From Microbacterium trichothecenolyticum (GTDB taxonomy: Bacteria; Actinomycetota; Actinomycetes; Actinomycetales; Microbacteriaceae), in the NCBI RefSeq assembly GCF_000956465.1, contig NZ_JYJA01000035.1, positions 186,001 through 250,000 on the forward strand: 64,000 nucleotides of DNA, read 5' to 3'. Positions within the stretch are counted from its first letter, which is position 1. The number at the start of each line of letters is the position of its first letter. Shown here one piece after another: positions 30,001 through 45,000 of the stretch. Made by a program: the position numbers and the translations under genes. Below the pieces are notes generated by a model. It was not told the origin of the DNA. It worked only from the letters and a program-made list of their open reading frames with translations, and did not search any database.

Positions 30001-33000
30001 CACGCGCGACGTCCCAGAGAATGCGACGGCGACGGTCGGCGGAGAGGCGGCGCCACGCAGGGAACGCCTTGCGTGCCGCCGCGACGGCGTCGTCGACTTC
30101 CTGCTGACCGGCGAGCGGGAAAGTCGCCAGCAGGGCGCCGGTTGTCGGGTCGATTCGATCGAGGGTGCCGCGCTGCGTGCGGGTCACGGTGGAGCCGGCG
30201 ATATGCAAAGACGGTTCGGGGAGCACGGCGTCGGCGACGCGGCGGTGCAGTTCGAGGGCGGAGGCGGCGTTCATGGCGATGTCCTTCGATGATGCTTAGG
30301 CGCGATCGGTGGCAGGGAAGGTGATGACGGCACGGGCGACTTCGCCGCGCTCCACCGCCTCGCATGCCTCGTTGATCTCGTCGAGAGGAATGGTCTTCGA
30401 GACCAGGTCGTCCAGGTTGTAGCGGCCCTGGCGGTAGAGATCCACGTACATCGGGATGTCGTGGTAGAAGTTCGACGAACCCAGCCACGACCCTCGTACG
30501 CCCTGCTGGTGCGGGAGGAGCACGGTGTCGGCCGGCGAGATGCGCAGCGGCAGTTCGGCGCCGCCTGCGGTCGCACCGACCAGGTACACGGTGCCGTCGA
30601 AGCCGAGGACGTTGACGGCGGCGTCGGCGACGGCGGTGACGCCGACCATGACGAACGCATGGTCGACACCTTCTCCGCCGGTCAGCTCGCGAACGGCCTG
30701 GACGACATCGGTATCGCTGGAGTTGATGACGTCCGACGCACCGAAGTGCTTGGCGAGATCGAGCTTGCTGTCTTGCACATCGATCCCGATGATGCGGGTA
30801 GCCCCGGCGAGGGAGGCTGACTGGAGGGCATTCAGCCCCACCCCTCCACAGCCGAAGACCGCGACCGTCTCACCGGGCCGAACCTTCGCGACGTTGAAGA
30901 TCGCGCCGCCGCCAGTAACGACGGCACATCCGATGATCGACGCCTGTTCGAACGGCATGGCTTTATCGATGGCGACCAGCTGGTTCTCGTGGATGAGCGC
31001 CTGCTCGGCAAACCCACCCAGGCCTTGCAGCTGGCCGATCGATCCTAGCTCGTCGTGGATCCGGGCCGGCTGCTCGTCGGTGCGTCCGAGCGCACCAGGA
31101 TTGCGGCACGCCCACAGTTTGCCTTGCAGGCAGCCGCGGCATCCGCCGCACGGCTGCAGGGCAGCACCGACGACGTGGTCTCCGACCTTGAGCCGCGTGA
31201 CCAGCGGGCCGACAGCGGCCACGACGCCGGCGATCTCGTGGCCGAGCAGGATGGGCATGTCGAAATTCATTCCGCCGGTCTGCTGGACATAGATGTCGCT
31301 GTGGCAGACTCCCGAGGCGCGAACGTCGACGAGTACCTCGTGGTCGATCGGCTGCGCGATCTCGACCTCGGTTACGTCGAACGCCTGGCCGACGCCTCGA
31401 ATCACAGCTGCGCGCATGCTATTCCGCTTCTCTTCATTGAACTCGGACGAGATGAGATCGTTCCGGCGCGGATCACGGGACCACGTCGGGGTATTGCCCT
31501 GTGAACAGCCTGCAAGTCAAACTCTAGATTGTCAACTATCTTTTTTTTCAGACAGCGGTACCCTGATGTCCGCAGGGGCAGGCATGCCGAGCGCGCGCAG
31601 AAGGGGAGAGGCACTAGGCGCCCTCTCGAGGTGTTCGACCGCAGCCACGATCGCCTCCGCGCGAGTGGCGCCGACGACCGGATCTGCTAACGATCGGAAC
31701 TTCCGCACGAGCGCCGTCCAGCGTTCCCCGAGTCGATCGGGCGGAGTGGGGGCGTTTACGTCGACCTCGACGGTGAGCCAGGTCCCGTCGCAACGCTCTA
31801 CCGACACCACGGCCGATCGCACCTCGTCGGAGCGCGGCTCGACCCGCACCCGATCCATCGTCTCCGCCAGCGCGGGATCGCCCAGTCGCTCCTCGGTGAA
31901 CGCGGCTTCGCTGAGGTCGCCCGACGACAGTGCCAGGGCGGCCACGAAACGCAGGCTGAATTTTCCTTCCAGCGGAGTCCTCGGGTGCTCGATGTTACAC
32001 ACGCGTAGATGACCCGGCGGAACGATGAGACGGATCGACTGCACGTCGTCGACCTCGAGCCCCTCCCCTCGGAGCGCGAGCACTCCTTCTATCGCGGAGT
32101 GGGTGAGATAGCACGCCGCATGGTATTTGAATAGCACGTCGTTGACGGCGAGCGAGGTGCGGTCCCAGGCGGCCGGACGTCCGGACTCCTCCGACTGCGT
32201 GTCGCGGAAACCTTGCAACGAGCCGAGCACGTCGGTGTCGGCCTCGACGCCCGCGGCAGCCCACGTCACAGCACGCACGCCGTTCTGGGCGGCAACGCCC
32301 ACCTGGAGCGGCTTCGCCATAGTGCCGAACATGGATTTCAAGCCCGATGCCTGTGCGCCTGCGAGGCCGAAAGCATGGCACCAGGCGTCGACCGGAAGAG
32401 CAAGTAGCTGCGCGCCGGCAGCGGCCGCACCAAAAGCGCCGACGGTTGCCGTGGTGTGGAAGCCACGCGCGTAGTGGGATGGCGACATCAGCCGCCCGAT
32501 GAGAGCCTCGGTCTCAAATCCCACCACGAAGGCGCGGATGACTTCGGCCCCGGTGACCGCTGATCCTTCGGCCACTGCGAGCAGCGCAGGCAGCATCGGC
32601 GCCGAGGGATGCCCTTCCATCGCGGCGCTCACGTCGTCGAAGTCGAGCGCGTGCGCGGCGGTCCCGTTGATCAGCGCCGCCTGCGAGCGCGAGACCCGCT
32701 CGCCCGTTCCCCACACACCGGCGACGGGAACGGCTCCCTCGTTCAAGCTCGCCGCTCGTAGGCGCATGACCACCGGCTCCCGAGACCCGCCGATGGCGGC
32801 TCCAAGCGTGTCGAGGATGCAGTGGGCGGCCGCGGCGACGGTGTCGGCATCCAGGTGGTCGATCGCGCGCACGCGATCGATTACCTGCTGGGTGATCGTC
32901 GGCGAGCCCGCCGGGGCACTCACGCGTCGTTCCCCGAGGCGAGGCTTGGACGCCTTCGCACCAGTGCGATGCGATCCCCCTCGAACACGATCTTGCCCGC

Positions 33001-36000
33001 CTGATTGCGTCCCCAGTGTCGGAATTCGACGATTCCCGCGTCCTCATCTTCATCAGCCGGCCGGGTAGCGAGCACCTCTGTGAACGCCTCGATCGTGTCG
33101 CCGTGATGCACGGGTGCACGGAATCGAAGCCGTGACCATCCCAACTCCGAGATGGCATGCTCGGCAGTGTCCTGCGAAACCAGGCCGTACACCAGCGAGG
33201 CGGTGGCAAGCCCGAAGACGACACGGCCGTCCCCGAGCGGCGATCCGACGAGGTAGTGGTCGTTGAAGTGCGCCTGAGCGGTGTTCATCACCTGCTTCGC
33301 GGGTCCGCTCCCCTCGAGCTCGCCCACGGTCGCGGCGCGATAGTGCCGCATCCGTTGCCCCTGCTGGAAGTCCTCGAACCAGCCCGCGTCGTCCACAAGG
33401 TGGTCGAACTCGCTTTCACGCGTCATCTGCATTTCCGTCTCTGTTCGCTTCCTGCGCGGCTGGTGCGAGCGATTGCCCTCGCCATCGCGCGAGGATCTGC
33501 GCCGGGTCGTCTTCGCCGAGCAGCGGCCCACGCGTCGGAGTGGCCGACGGAGTCCGGCTGAACTTGATCGGCACTCCCGCGATCGTGACCGGGCGATCAC
33601 TGCCGGGCTGTTCGACGTCGACTAGCATCTCGCGGACGCGAGCGTGTTCATCTTTGAAGATGTCGGATGCGGTATTCACCGGTCCGATCGGTACTTTGCC
33701 ACCCAGAAGTGCGACGACCTCGGCGGTTGCGTGCCTTCCCAGCCAATCCCCGAGCACCTGACGCGTGGCGACGACATTCACGGTGCGCGCAGCGTTGTTG
33801 ACGAAGCGCGGGTCGTCCGCCAGCTCGGGAACGCCCATCGCCTCGGTAAGGATGCGCCAGTGCTTGTCGCTCGGAGCAGCAACGGCCAACCACCCATCCG
33901 AGGTTTGCATGATGTCGAAGGGGGCGAGGAGTGGATGCCCGTTGCCCATCGGCTCTGGGTCGATTCCCAGATACGAGTGCTGGTACACGACGCGTTCGCA
34001 CAAGGCGAGAACCGCGTCGTACATTGCGACATCGACGAACTGACCCTGACCGGTGTGCTCGGCGTGGCGCACAGCGGCGACGACGCCGAGTGCCAGCAGG
34101 GCACCCGGAAAGATGTCGCCTATACCGGGCCCCGACTTCAGTGGCGGGCCGCCGAGCGGACCGGTGATCGCCGCGAAGCCGCCCATCGCCTGCGCAACGA
34201 TGTCGAACGCCGGCCACGTTTCGTACGGGCTGGCGCCCGAGCGGGCGTCGCCGAAGCCACGAAGTGCCGCGTAGACCAGGCGTGGGTTGATCGCCGCGAG
34301 CACCTCGTACGACAGTCCTAGGCGCTCCATCACACCGGTCGAGAAGTTCTCTACAACGACGTCTGCTTCGCCGACGAGCTCCCGGAACAGCGCGGCGTCG
34401 TCGGCGGCCTTCAGATCGAGCACGATGCTGCCCTTGCCCCGATTGACCGACTGGAAGTAGCCCCCCAGTGCCTCGGCGGGGTCGCCGGGACGGAACGGTC
34501 CGAGTGCACGTGTTCGATCGCCCTCCGTTGGCTCGATCTTGATGACGTCGGCTCCGAGGTCGGCGAGGAGCATAGTGGTGAAAGGGCCGGCTAGCATCGC
34601 TGTGAGATCCAGCACCCGCACACCCGCGAGCGGTCCCCGCGCGAGGTCGCTCGTCATGCCAGCACGCCGCACTGGCGGGCGCGGACGAGCACCGCCTCGA
34701 AGATACGCGCCGTGGCGGCATCGATCATCATGCCCTGAAAGGATGCCGCTCCCAACCCGGCGGCCTCGGCCTCGCGGACGGCTTCGACGGCGGCCGTCGC
34801 CCGCTCGATTTCGGCGGTAGTGGGCGCAAACACATCGTTCGCGATGGAGATCTGGCTGGGGTGAATTGCCCATTTTCCGGCGGCGCCCAGCGTTGCCGCC
34901 CACGAAGCCTCGCGCCGGTACCCATCGGGGTTGGTGATGGCGCCGAAAGGACCATCGATCGCGTCGAGGCCATGCGCGCGCGCTGCGACGGTGACGCGAT
35001 TGCGCGCGTAGTGCCAGACGTCGCCCGGGTATCCGTAGTCACCCTCGGCCGCCGCTCCAATGTGCCCTAGCCGGATACCCTGGCTCGCGGACAGATCGCC
35101 GACGCCAAGAATCAGCGCCTCAAGCCGGTCGGAGCTGCCCGCGATCTCCTCAACACGTGCGAGCGCCTCGGTCTCTTCGATGAGTACCTCTATGCCGATT
35201 CCGCCGACTTCGAGGCCGTGCCAGGTCTCGAGCTGCGTCAGTAGGTCGTCTACGAACCAAACGTCGCGAGGCGCGAGGACCTTTGGGATGATGATGACAT
35301 CGAGGTTGTGGCCGGCCGCAGAGACGATGTCGACAACATCGCCATGGCACCACTGCGTGCTGACCGGATTGATACGCACCGCACGGGTCTTGGAACCCCA
35401 GTCAAGGTCGTTCAGACCGTCAATGATGTTCGAGCGGGCGGCAACCTTTTGGGCGGCGACCACTGAGTCTTCGAGGTCGAGGAACACCAGATCCGCCTCG
35501 CTGCCCGCGGCCTTGGCAATCATCTTCGTACTGTGGCCGGGGGTGGACAGTTCACTTCGACGCAAGCGGCTCTGAGTCATGAGCGATTCCTTCTGCTTTC
35601 GGTGTCGAGTCGCCTCGCGCGGCGATCATGTTTGTGCGGACGAACTGAATGACCTGTTCGCCTCGCTGGTTGACTCCGGTTGTTAGCCAGGTGACTATGC
35701 CAACGCCTGGTTTGCTGTCCGAAGTGCGCATGTCGGTGACGCGCGACCACGCAGTGAGGGTGTCCCCGGGGTAGACAGACACACCGAAGGTGCAGTCGTC
35801 GATGCCGAGGAAGGGCCCACCGCTCTCGCTGAGATCCTCCACCGAGAGCCCGATGGTCGTGCTGAGGACGAGCATCGGGTTTATGAGGGTGTCTGGGTGC
35901 CCGTGGGCGCGGGCGTACTCGACGTTCAGATGCAACGGCAACCACGCGCAGGTAGCCACGCAATAGCCCACATTGTCGGCCTGTGTCAGGGTGCGTCCCC

Positions 36001-39000
36001 AATGGTGACGCCATGTCTGCCCGATCGCGAAATCCTCGTACTTGTTTCCCCGTGCAACGCGGGGGAACGAGTCTAGGTCGGGCGCGTCGGCAACTTCTCG
36101 TCGCTGAGCCTGCATAGTGCAATCATGACGGATTTTTTATGTTTGTCAACGAACAAATTTTGTCGGCAGCCCGGACAGCGTGTCAGACTGCCCGCGGCGA
36201 CAGCGCCGTTCTCCCGGCAACGAGGCCGGAGATTATCGGAGGGAACACGATGCTCGAGGTGAAGGCCAACGGATTCGGTGGGCCGGAGGTTTTGACGGTG
36301 CACGAGGTGCCGGAGCGGGCGCCGGGCGCAGGCGAGGTGGCTATCCGCGTCGCCGGATGCGGCGTGAATCCGACCGACACGATGCGGCGGAAAGGCGCAC
36401 CGGGATGGCACGTGTCCGAGCCCTCGGAGCCCTTCGGGCTCGGCATGGATCTCGCCGGCGTCGTGGAGGCAGTCGGCGAGGGCGTAAGCGCATTCCGCCC
36501 CGGTGACCCCGTAATGGCCATGGTCGTGCCGAGCGTCGAGCACGGCGCCTACGCCGAGCGCGTGGTGGTTTCCGCCCATCAGGTCGCCCGCGCGCCAAAG
36601 GGGGTGGATCTGATTCAGGCCGCCACCGTTCCGATGAACGGCCTGACTGCCCTCCTCGCGCTTGAGGCCGTAAACCTGCCGGCGGGGGCGACGCTCGCCG
36701 TCACCGGCGCTGCCGGAACCCTTGGCAGCTATGCCATCCAGATCGCCAAGGCTCGCGGGCTGCGTATCATCGCCGACAGCTCTCCGGCCGACGAGGAGCG
36801 TCTGCGCGAGATGGGCGCGGATCACATCGTGCCACGCGGGCCGGATGTCGCCACCGAGATCCGCCGCATCGCTCCCAGCGGGGTCGCTGGGCTCCTCGAC
36901 GCCTCCGTCCAGGGAGCCGGAGTGCTTCCCGCCGTCGCCGATGGCGGCACCGTCGTGGTAGTCAGGCCCGGCGCCCAGCCCGACGAGCGCGTGCGGACGG
37001 TGTTCGTGATCGTCTCCCATGCGTTGGACCGCGTCGGCTGGCTGGAGGAACTGAGCGCGATGGTGGATGACGGAACATTGACGCCGCACGTGGCCCACAC
37101 GTTCGGCCTGGCCGAAGCACCCGAGGCCCACCGCATAGTCGAAGCGGGCGGATTACGGGGCAGAATCGTTCTGGTTCCATGACCCTCGAGTGAGAAAAGA
37201 AATTTGCGTGTAGACAAACTATGATTCGAGACGGACAATGCAGAAGGCGGGTGAGCTCACCTGGGCCCCATCCGCTTGCTGCTACCCATCACCGCGTCTG
37301 ACCGGCGTAGCAACATGATCGACGACAACCAGCCACTACGACGCTGTGGCACGCTGACCCGCCAGGGAGTTCCCGAATGCCCAAAGTCACCTTCCGCATC
37401 GCGGACACCGACAGCCGCACAATCGACGCACCCGACGGGACCAGCGTGATGCTGGTCGCCGTTCAGGCGGGGATCCCCGGCATCGTCGGCGAGTGTGGGG
37501 GTGACATGTCGTGCGCGACGTGCCACGTGTACGTAGAGGACCAGACGGGCTTCAAGAAGCGCTCGGCCGACGAGGAGGACCTCCTCGAGTTGTCGGACGA
37601 CCTGCGCGAGACCAGCCGCCTCAGCTGTCAGTTGAAACTCTCGGCCGCAACGCCCGAGGTTGAGGTCGAGGTGCCCCCGCATGACTGAGCACGAGTTCGA
37701 CGTCCTGATCATCGGAGCAGGGCACGCGGGCGTGCAGGTGGCCGCCACGCTGGTTGCGCGATCCTTCACCGGCACGATCGCCCTACTCTCGGCCGAGTCG
37801 TCTGCACCGTACGAGCGCCCACCGTTGACCAAGGGCTACCTGAAGGGCGAGGTGAGCATGGAGGAGCTGATTCTGCGCCCCGCCGCTTTCTGGCGGGAAT
37901 CAAGCGCCAAGCTGTTCCTCGATCAGACCGTCCTGTCGCTCGACCCTGTCGAGCACCTGGTCGAGACGCAGTCGGGCAATCGGTTCCGTTACTCCACTCT
38001 CGTCTGGGCCGCCGGCGCCGCACCGTTCCGGATTCCTGTACCCGGATCCGACCTGCCCGGCGTACACGTCCTGCGTTCGTTGGACGATGCCGTGGGCTTC
38101 CGCGACGCCGTCGGCCCCGGCACGCGTGTCGCGGTGATCGGCGGCGGCTACATCGGCCTCGAGGCAGCCAGTGCCGGTATGGGGCGGGGCGCGCAGGTCA
38201 CGGTCATCGAGGCGCAGCCGCGGCTCCTGTCGCGCGTGACCGGCTCCGATGTCGCGGATCGCATCCTCGCCGAGCACCGTCGTCAGGGCGTCGTTGTGGA
38301 GCTGGGTGCCGGAGTCACGGCGATCGGCGAACGCGACGGGCGCGCGGCGAGCGTCATGCTGAGCGACGGCCGAGAGCTGCCTGCCGATATCGTGTTAATG
38401 GCGGTGGGTGTGCGTCCGAACGTCGAGGCGCTCGCCGCAGCCGGCGCCGTCTGCAGCAACGGTGTGGAGGTAGACGTTCGCGCCCGCACAAGCCTGCAGG
38501 ACGTCTACGCTGCCGGTGACTGCACGTTCTTCCCAGTCGGCGGCGACGAGCGCATTCGGCTCGAGTCGCTTCAGAACGCCGTCGAGCAGGGGGAGCTGGT
38601 GGCTGGCGACATCCTCGGCGACAAGCGCGAGTACTCGCTCCAGCCCTACTTCTGGTCACACCAGTACGACCTGAAGATCAAGACCGTCGGTCTCTTCACT
38701 GGGCATGACGAGGCGATCATGCGCGAGGGTGCCCGCGACGACTCGTTCTCGGTCGTCTACCTGCGCGAGGGACGCGTGTGCGCCGTCGACAGCGTGAACG
38801 CGATGAAGGACTATGTCGATGCGCGCTCCATCGTCGGCGGGCACGTCGACACGGCGGTCGTCCGTGACCCATCACGACGCCTGCGGGAGGCTCTCATCGA
38901 CGAGGCCGCGGCCAACGGCGACGCACCACCGGCGTCATGATCGCGCCCAAGGTTGCCGTCGGCACGCTCCGCTGGCGCGTGCGTCGGAGCTTCCAGGAGT

Positions 39001-42000
39001 ACATCCGCGCGCTGCCCGACGGCGCCATGATCGTGTCAGAGGGCGCCGAGGCGACCGATGACGGCGCGTTCGTCCTACCGGCCGATCCCGGCGCCTCGGT
39101 GTCGAACGATAACGAGCGCGTCTTCGCCTACCGCGGAAGCGTATCCTTCCACGGGCACAGTGGCATTTTACGCGTCGTGCTGCGCGACCCGGAGGTGCGT
39201 GTGGCGGCCGACGGCAGCGGCTCGGTCACTACGCGCAGCGCGGGCGCGGCGCCGCGTATCACCGTTGCCCGCTTCGCGTCGAGCTCCGCAGACACCCAAG
39301 GCGTCTCGATTCCCCGCCCTCGGCTGACGGCGGCGGGGGTGGCGTGGCTCGGAGACGTGTACGCCCCCGGCGACGCACTGGATCCGATTACCCTCGTCGG
39401 CGGTTAGCCTCGCGGCGCGTTCCACTCCGCGATGAGCGCGTCGAGGTCGGACGCGAATGCGGGCGGGGCCGCCGGTTCGTCGAGCTGCGTGCGGGAGAAC
39501 CGCGGTGAAGGCTGCGGCTGGACGATGCCGTTCTGCTCCTTGACGATGCCGCGCTCCAGCAGGTGCGGATGATCACGCGCCTCCTTGAACGACAGCACCG
39601 GGCTCACGCACGCGTCGATCTGGTCGAACACCTCGGTCCACTGCGCGCGCGTGCGCGTGCGGAAGGCCGCATCGATCGCCGCGCGCAGGACGGGCCACCC
39701 GGCCACGTCGCGTTGCGCCGGGAGCTCGGCGGAGTCGAGACCCAGACCTTCGAGCATGCGCCGATAGAACTGCGGCTCGACCGCGCCCACCGCCATGTAG
39801 CGGCCGTCGCCGCACTCATACGTGTCGTAATACGGTGCGCCGCCGTCCAGGATGTTGCTTCCGCGCTCGTCGTGCCACGCGCCGCCGCCGTACATCGACC
39901 ACAGCATGTGCGCGAGCATGCTCGCGCCGTCGACCATCGCCGCGTCGACGACCTGCCCGAAGCCCGAGCGATCGCGCTCGTAGAGCGCGGCGAGGATCCC
40001 CGCCAGCAGGAACATCGACCCGCCGCCGTAGTCGCCGATGAGATTCAGCGGCACGACCGGCTTCTCGTCGGCGCGGCCGACGGCGTGGAGGATGCCCGAC
40101 ACCGCGATGTAGTTGATGTCGTGCCCGGCCTTTTCGGCGAGCGGACCATCTTGGCCCCAGCCCGTCATCCGCCCGTACACGACGCGCGGATTGACCGCGA
40201 GGCACACGTCGGGTCCGACACCCAGGCGTTCGGCGACGCCAGGGCGGTTGCCCTCGATGAACACGTCGGCGCCCGCCACGAGTGCGAGCACACGCGCTCT
40301 GTCGGCGTCCGACTTCATATCGGCGGTGACGGTGCGACGACCGCGCAGCTGCTGATCGCGTCCCTGCGGCCCGAGTCCGAAGGGCGCGCCGGCGCGCTCC
40401 ACGCGGACGACATCCGCACCGAGGTCGGCGAGAATCATGGCGGCGTGCGGACCCGGCCCGATGCTCGCGAGCTCCACTACCCGCAGCCCTGTCAATGGAC
40501 CCGTCATCGTCCGACCTCCCGGAAACGTCCCTTGCGCGGATTGACCGCGAGGTGGCTCATGCACTGATCGAGGAAGAGTGAAAGGGTGCGGGCGGGGTCG
40601 GTGGTTTCAGGATCGAGCTTCCACAGATAGGCGACACCCCGCAGCTGTGCGACGATCGCCGTAGCCTGCTCGTCGGCATCAACGTCGGATCTGATCGATC
40701 CATCGAGTATGCCGCGGCGAATGGTGGCTGCAATTCCCGCACGCATCCGCCGGTGAAATGTCACGAAACGCTCCCTCAACTCGGGCACGGGTCCGAGCGC
40801 CTCAAACAGGAGTGCGTAGAGCACGAGGAGCGAGTGTGGCGTCTTGCGATACGAGTCCTGAATACCGGTCAGGAGCGTGTGCAACCCCTGAATGCCTGGG
40901 AGCGCCTCTGCCTCCGGCTCGATCTTCTCGAGGCTCCAGCGAACCGCGATCTCGTCGACCAGTGCCTCGAGCAACTTTGCCTTACTGCCGAAGCGGGCCG
41001 TTGCAAGGCTGCGGCTGTAGCCCGCGCGCTCGCCGACCATCGCGAGGGTCATGGCCTGATAGCCGTTCTCAGCGATAAGCTCGCCAGCCGCGCGGGTGAG
41101 AGCTCGCGTAGAGCGCTGCGAGCGCACCTCATGACCATTGAGTGTCTCTTGCGGCATCGCAGTAGCCGCCCCGTTCGCTGTGCGATGTGCGGCAGTGGTC
41201 GCGGCCATGCCGGCCCGGTCTGTCGTCATTTCAGCGGAAAGGCGTCGGCGGAAGCAGTCGGTCGGAGATCAGTCGCAGCATGATCTCCGACGTGCCTTCG
41301 AAGATCTTCGTCAGACGGGCGTCTCGCCAGTAGCGCTCGATGGGGAAGTCAGTCGTGTATCCGGCACCGCCGTGAATTTGCAGCGCGTCTGAGGTGACGG
41401 TTTCTGCCATCTCCGTCGCGGCGTACTTCAGCATTGCGGCTTTGGTCTCGGACAACACGCCCTCGTCGGCGTCTGCAGCGGTTTCGTACAGCAGGGCGCG
41501 GCAAGTATCGACGGCGGTGGCCATCGTGGCTATCCGGAACCGGGTTGCCTGGAAATCACCGATGGGGTGACCGAATTGCTCGCGTTGCTGTACGTACTTG
41601 ATGGAATCCTCGAGCGCGCCGCGCGCCAGACCGATTGCACGAGCAGCGGTGTGGATCCGCGGCACGAGCATTCCTTCGGCGACGCGCTTGAACCCGCGAT
41701 CCTCTTGCCCCGGCACCGGTTCGAAGCCGATGAGCCCGTCGTCTGGCACAAAGCATCCGTCGAAAGACAACTCATACGTGTGCCAACCGTGGTAGCCGAT
41801 CTTCCGAACGGGTGTTCCCTCGACCCCTTCGGGGAAGGCGTCACGATCCTTGTACAGGATGAACCTGCGGATGCCTTCGTGCCGATGAGCTGGATCGAAT
41901 GGTGTCGTCCGCGCTACGATGACGATGCCGTCGGCCTGGTCCGCAAACGTGCACCACATCTTCTGCCCGGTGATGCGCCATCCGCCGTCCACTTTGTCAG

Positions 42001-45000
42001 CGCGGGTGCGGATGGACGCGATGTCGGAGCCGGCGCCCGGTTCCGACATAGCGAACGCGCCCAGCCACTCGCCGCGAGCGGCGAGCGGGAGAATTCGATC
42101 GCGGTGCGATGGGTCAAGACCGGCCGCCACCCCCGATCGTGTAATGATGCTGGCGACGCTCATCCAGGCACGGGACAACTCTTCAGTGATGAGCGCATAT
42201 TCGAACACGCCGAGTCCCAGACCGCCGTACTCTTCGGGGATGAGTATGCCGAAGAACCCGAGCTCGGCCATCTCGGCGCGCAGCTCTAGAGGGATTATGC
42301 CCCGCTGCGGATCCAGTTCGTTGGCCACGGGCAGGACCTGGCTCATAGCGAACTCACGAGCCATGCTCTGGATGGCCTCGCGTTCATCAGTGCGATATGC
42401 GCGAGGTATGGGCGGACGCGGATCTACGAGTGTGCGATGAACCATCAGAACCTCTTAATACTAGTTAGCCAACAATCTAACCTACGGGCGATGCCGCAGC
42501 AAGGAGGGAACCACCCGAGGTCGCGCTCGCCGGCCCCGGGGATTGCCGTTACGATCTCGGAGAAATGCGTGCGCGACGGGATCGCGAGAGTGCCCCCCAG
42601 GCGAGTACCTCGCTTCACCCGCCGATGCATTCACACCCAAGCCCCTTTCGCGCGACGCAGATGGACGCGGCGGCGCGGGTGAGCGGAGACGGCCGACAAC
42701 ATCGATGTTGATCGACCAACTGTTTCAGCTCGTCTGATTCCTCATCTCCTGGACCCCAGACACAAGCGCCACGCCGATCTTCGATCCGGCGACGAGTCCG
42801 TCTTCGGTCGCTGCCCATGCCAAATCGTGACGCACCGTCATCATCACCGACACAGCCTGGCGAGGTAAGCCCTCGATGGATCCTCTGGAGCCTCGACCAT
42901 CACGACGAGTCGCGTCAGCAAGCCGAGTTAGATGGTTGACAATCTAGTTAGTGACGTGGGACGATCTGCGCAACCCTGACGGAGCGCTGCGGTTTGCGTC
43001 GCAGTCAGACCTCTATCCACCAGCCGCGCATCGCAGCGCGGCACAGCGAGAGCGAGCGACATCTTGACCGCAAGGCTTTGCATTGAAAGGTCGGTCCTCA
43101 GCGCGGTCGCCCTCGGCACGATCGCGGTGCTGGCGGCGGGTTGCAGCACAGAGCCCCTCACGGGCGGCACCGACGTCGGTAATGGTGACGTTTCTGCTTC
43201 TATTCAGGAATGCATCGACACCACGAGCGCTTACCTCGACGAACGCGGACTTGTGCCCAACGCTCTTCCGGACGGACTGACTCCGCTTGCTGAGAAGCCG
43301 ACGGAGGGACTCGTGTTCACTGACGTGTTTCAGGGCAATCCCATCGGGCTCACCTACGCGGAGGCGCTCAAGGAGGCCGCCAACGAGGTCGGCTGGGAGG
43401 GTCGCAGCGTCACGTTCAACGGATCGGTCGAAGACCTCAACATCAAGGCCATGGAGGCCATCGAGACCTCCGACATCGTATTCGTCGATGGCTTCCCCGC
43501 CGCGGCACTGACCGGACCCATCGCGGCGGCTAAGGAAAAGGGTGTGCTGCTCATGCTCGGCTCGATCACCGACGAGCCGGAGTCTGTCCCAGGATTCGGC
43601 AGCGTGCCGCAGGGCGGAACGTGGTTCGAACAGATCGGCGAACTGGCCGCGTATATGTTCATGGACTCCACCGGCTGCGAGGGCAGCGTCGCGTACTTCG
43701 GCATCCCCTATCCCGCATCGCGCGCCGCAGCTGAGCGCATGGGAGAAGTCATCGCTGAGGTCTGCAACGACTGCGCCTTCAGCACGACCGAGCTCCCCGT
43801 CGCCGACCTGGGCTCGCCCGCTGCTACCAACGCAGTGGTATCCAAGGTGCAGGCCGACCCCTCGGTGGACTTCACGTATTTCTTCCTCGGGGGGATGGCG
43901 ACCGGCGTGCCGGCGGCACTGAAGACCGCTGGCCTCGACGCGCAGGTTGCCGGATCAATTCCCACGTCGTCGGACCTCGCGACGACGAAAGCCGGCGAGA
44001 ACACGTTCTGGGTCGGTACCGCTGCGGATATCACGGCCTGGCTTACCGTCGACCTCGCCGCCCGGACGCTCGAGTCGGGTGAGCCGATGATCGGAGACCA
44101 AGCGCCGCTGGCGGTCTATACCCAGGACAACCTCGACGAGGTCGAGCCGGTCCCCGCCTATCCCGTTGACTACCGTGAGCAGTTCAAGGCCCTTTGGGGC
44201 CTCGACGAATAGCAGACGCGGCCGCAGATGCGGGAAGACCTCCTCGGATCACCGAGGAGGTCTTCTCGTCAAGGGGCGGCTACTTGTCTGGGAAGACAGC
44301 CACAAGGCGACCGATAACCTCTCCGCGCGCAACCCGCTCGATCCCCTCGCCGATCTCGTCGAACCCGATTTCCGTCGTTACCGGCGCGACCTTGCCCTCT
44401 CCAATCAGCTCCAGTGTTTCGTGAAGCTGCTCGAGGGTCGACGTGACGCTCGATTTCAGCGTGAGGCCGCGCAACGCGAAGTCGGAAGTGTTGATCGTTG
44501 CTTGATCGCGCCCGAGGCCGACCAGCACGACAGTTCCGCCAGCCCTGACTGACCTCAACGCTTTCGCGGTCGTGGAACCATAACCGGCAAAGTCGACAAT
44601 GACATCAAGCTCGAACGGCGCGAGGTCATCGACATCCTCGACCACCGCTTTTGCGCCGAGCTCGAACGCCCTGACCCGTGCCGCCTCCTTCGGTTCGGCG
44701 CCGTACACCTCCGCACCCAGCGCCAGTCCGGTCTGCAACCCGATAAGCCCGAGGCCACCGAGTCCAACGATGCCGAGTCTTGTAGCCGACGTGACACCGG
44801 CGACATTCTTTACGCTGTGCACGGCAGTGCGGCCAGCGTCCGTGGCCGCAGCAGCCGCCGTCGCGCTGACCCCAGCAGGAACCAGCACGGCCTGATCGGT
44901 GCGGAAGACCGCCCTGGGCGCGTATCCTCCGTCGCGGCCGATTCCCGCGCTGTCGGACCGCATCACGATCGCGACCATGTCACCGACCTCGAATTCGTCG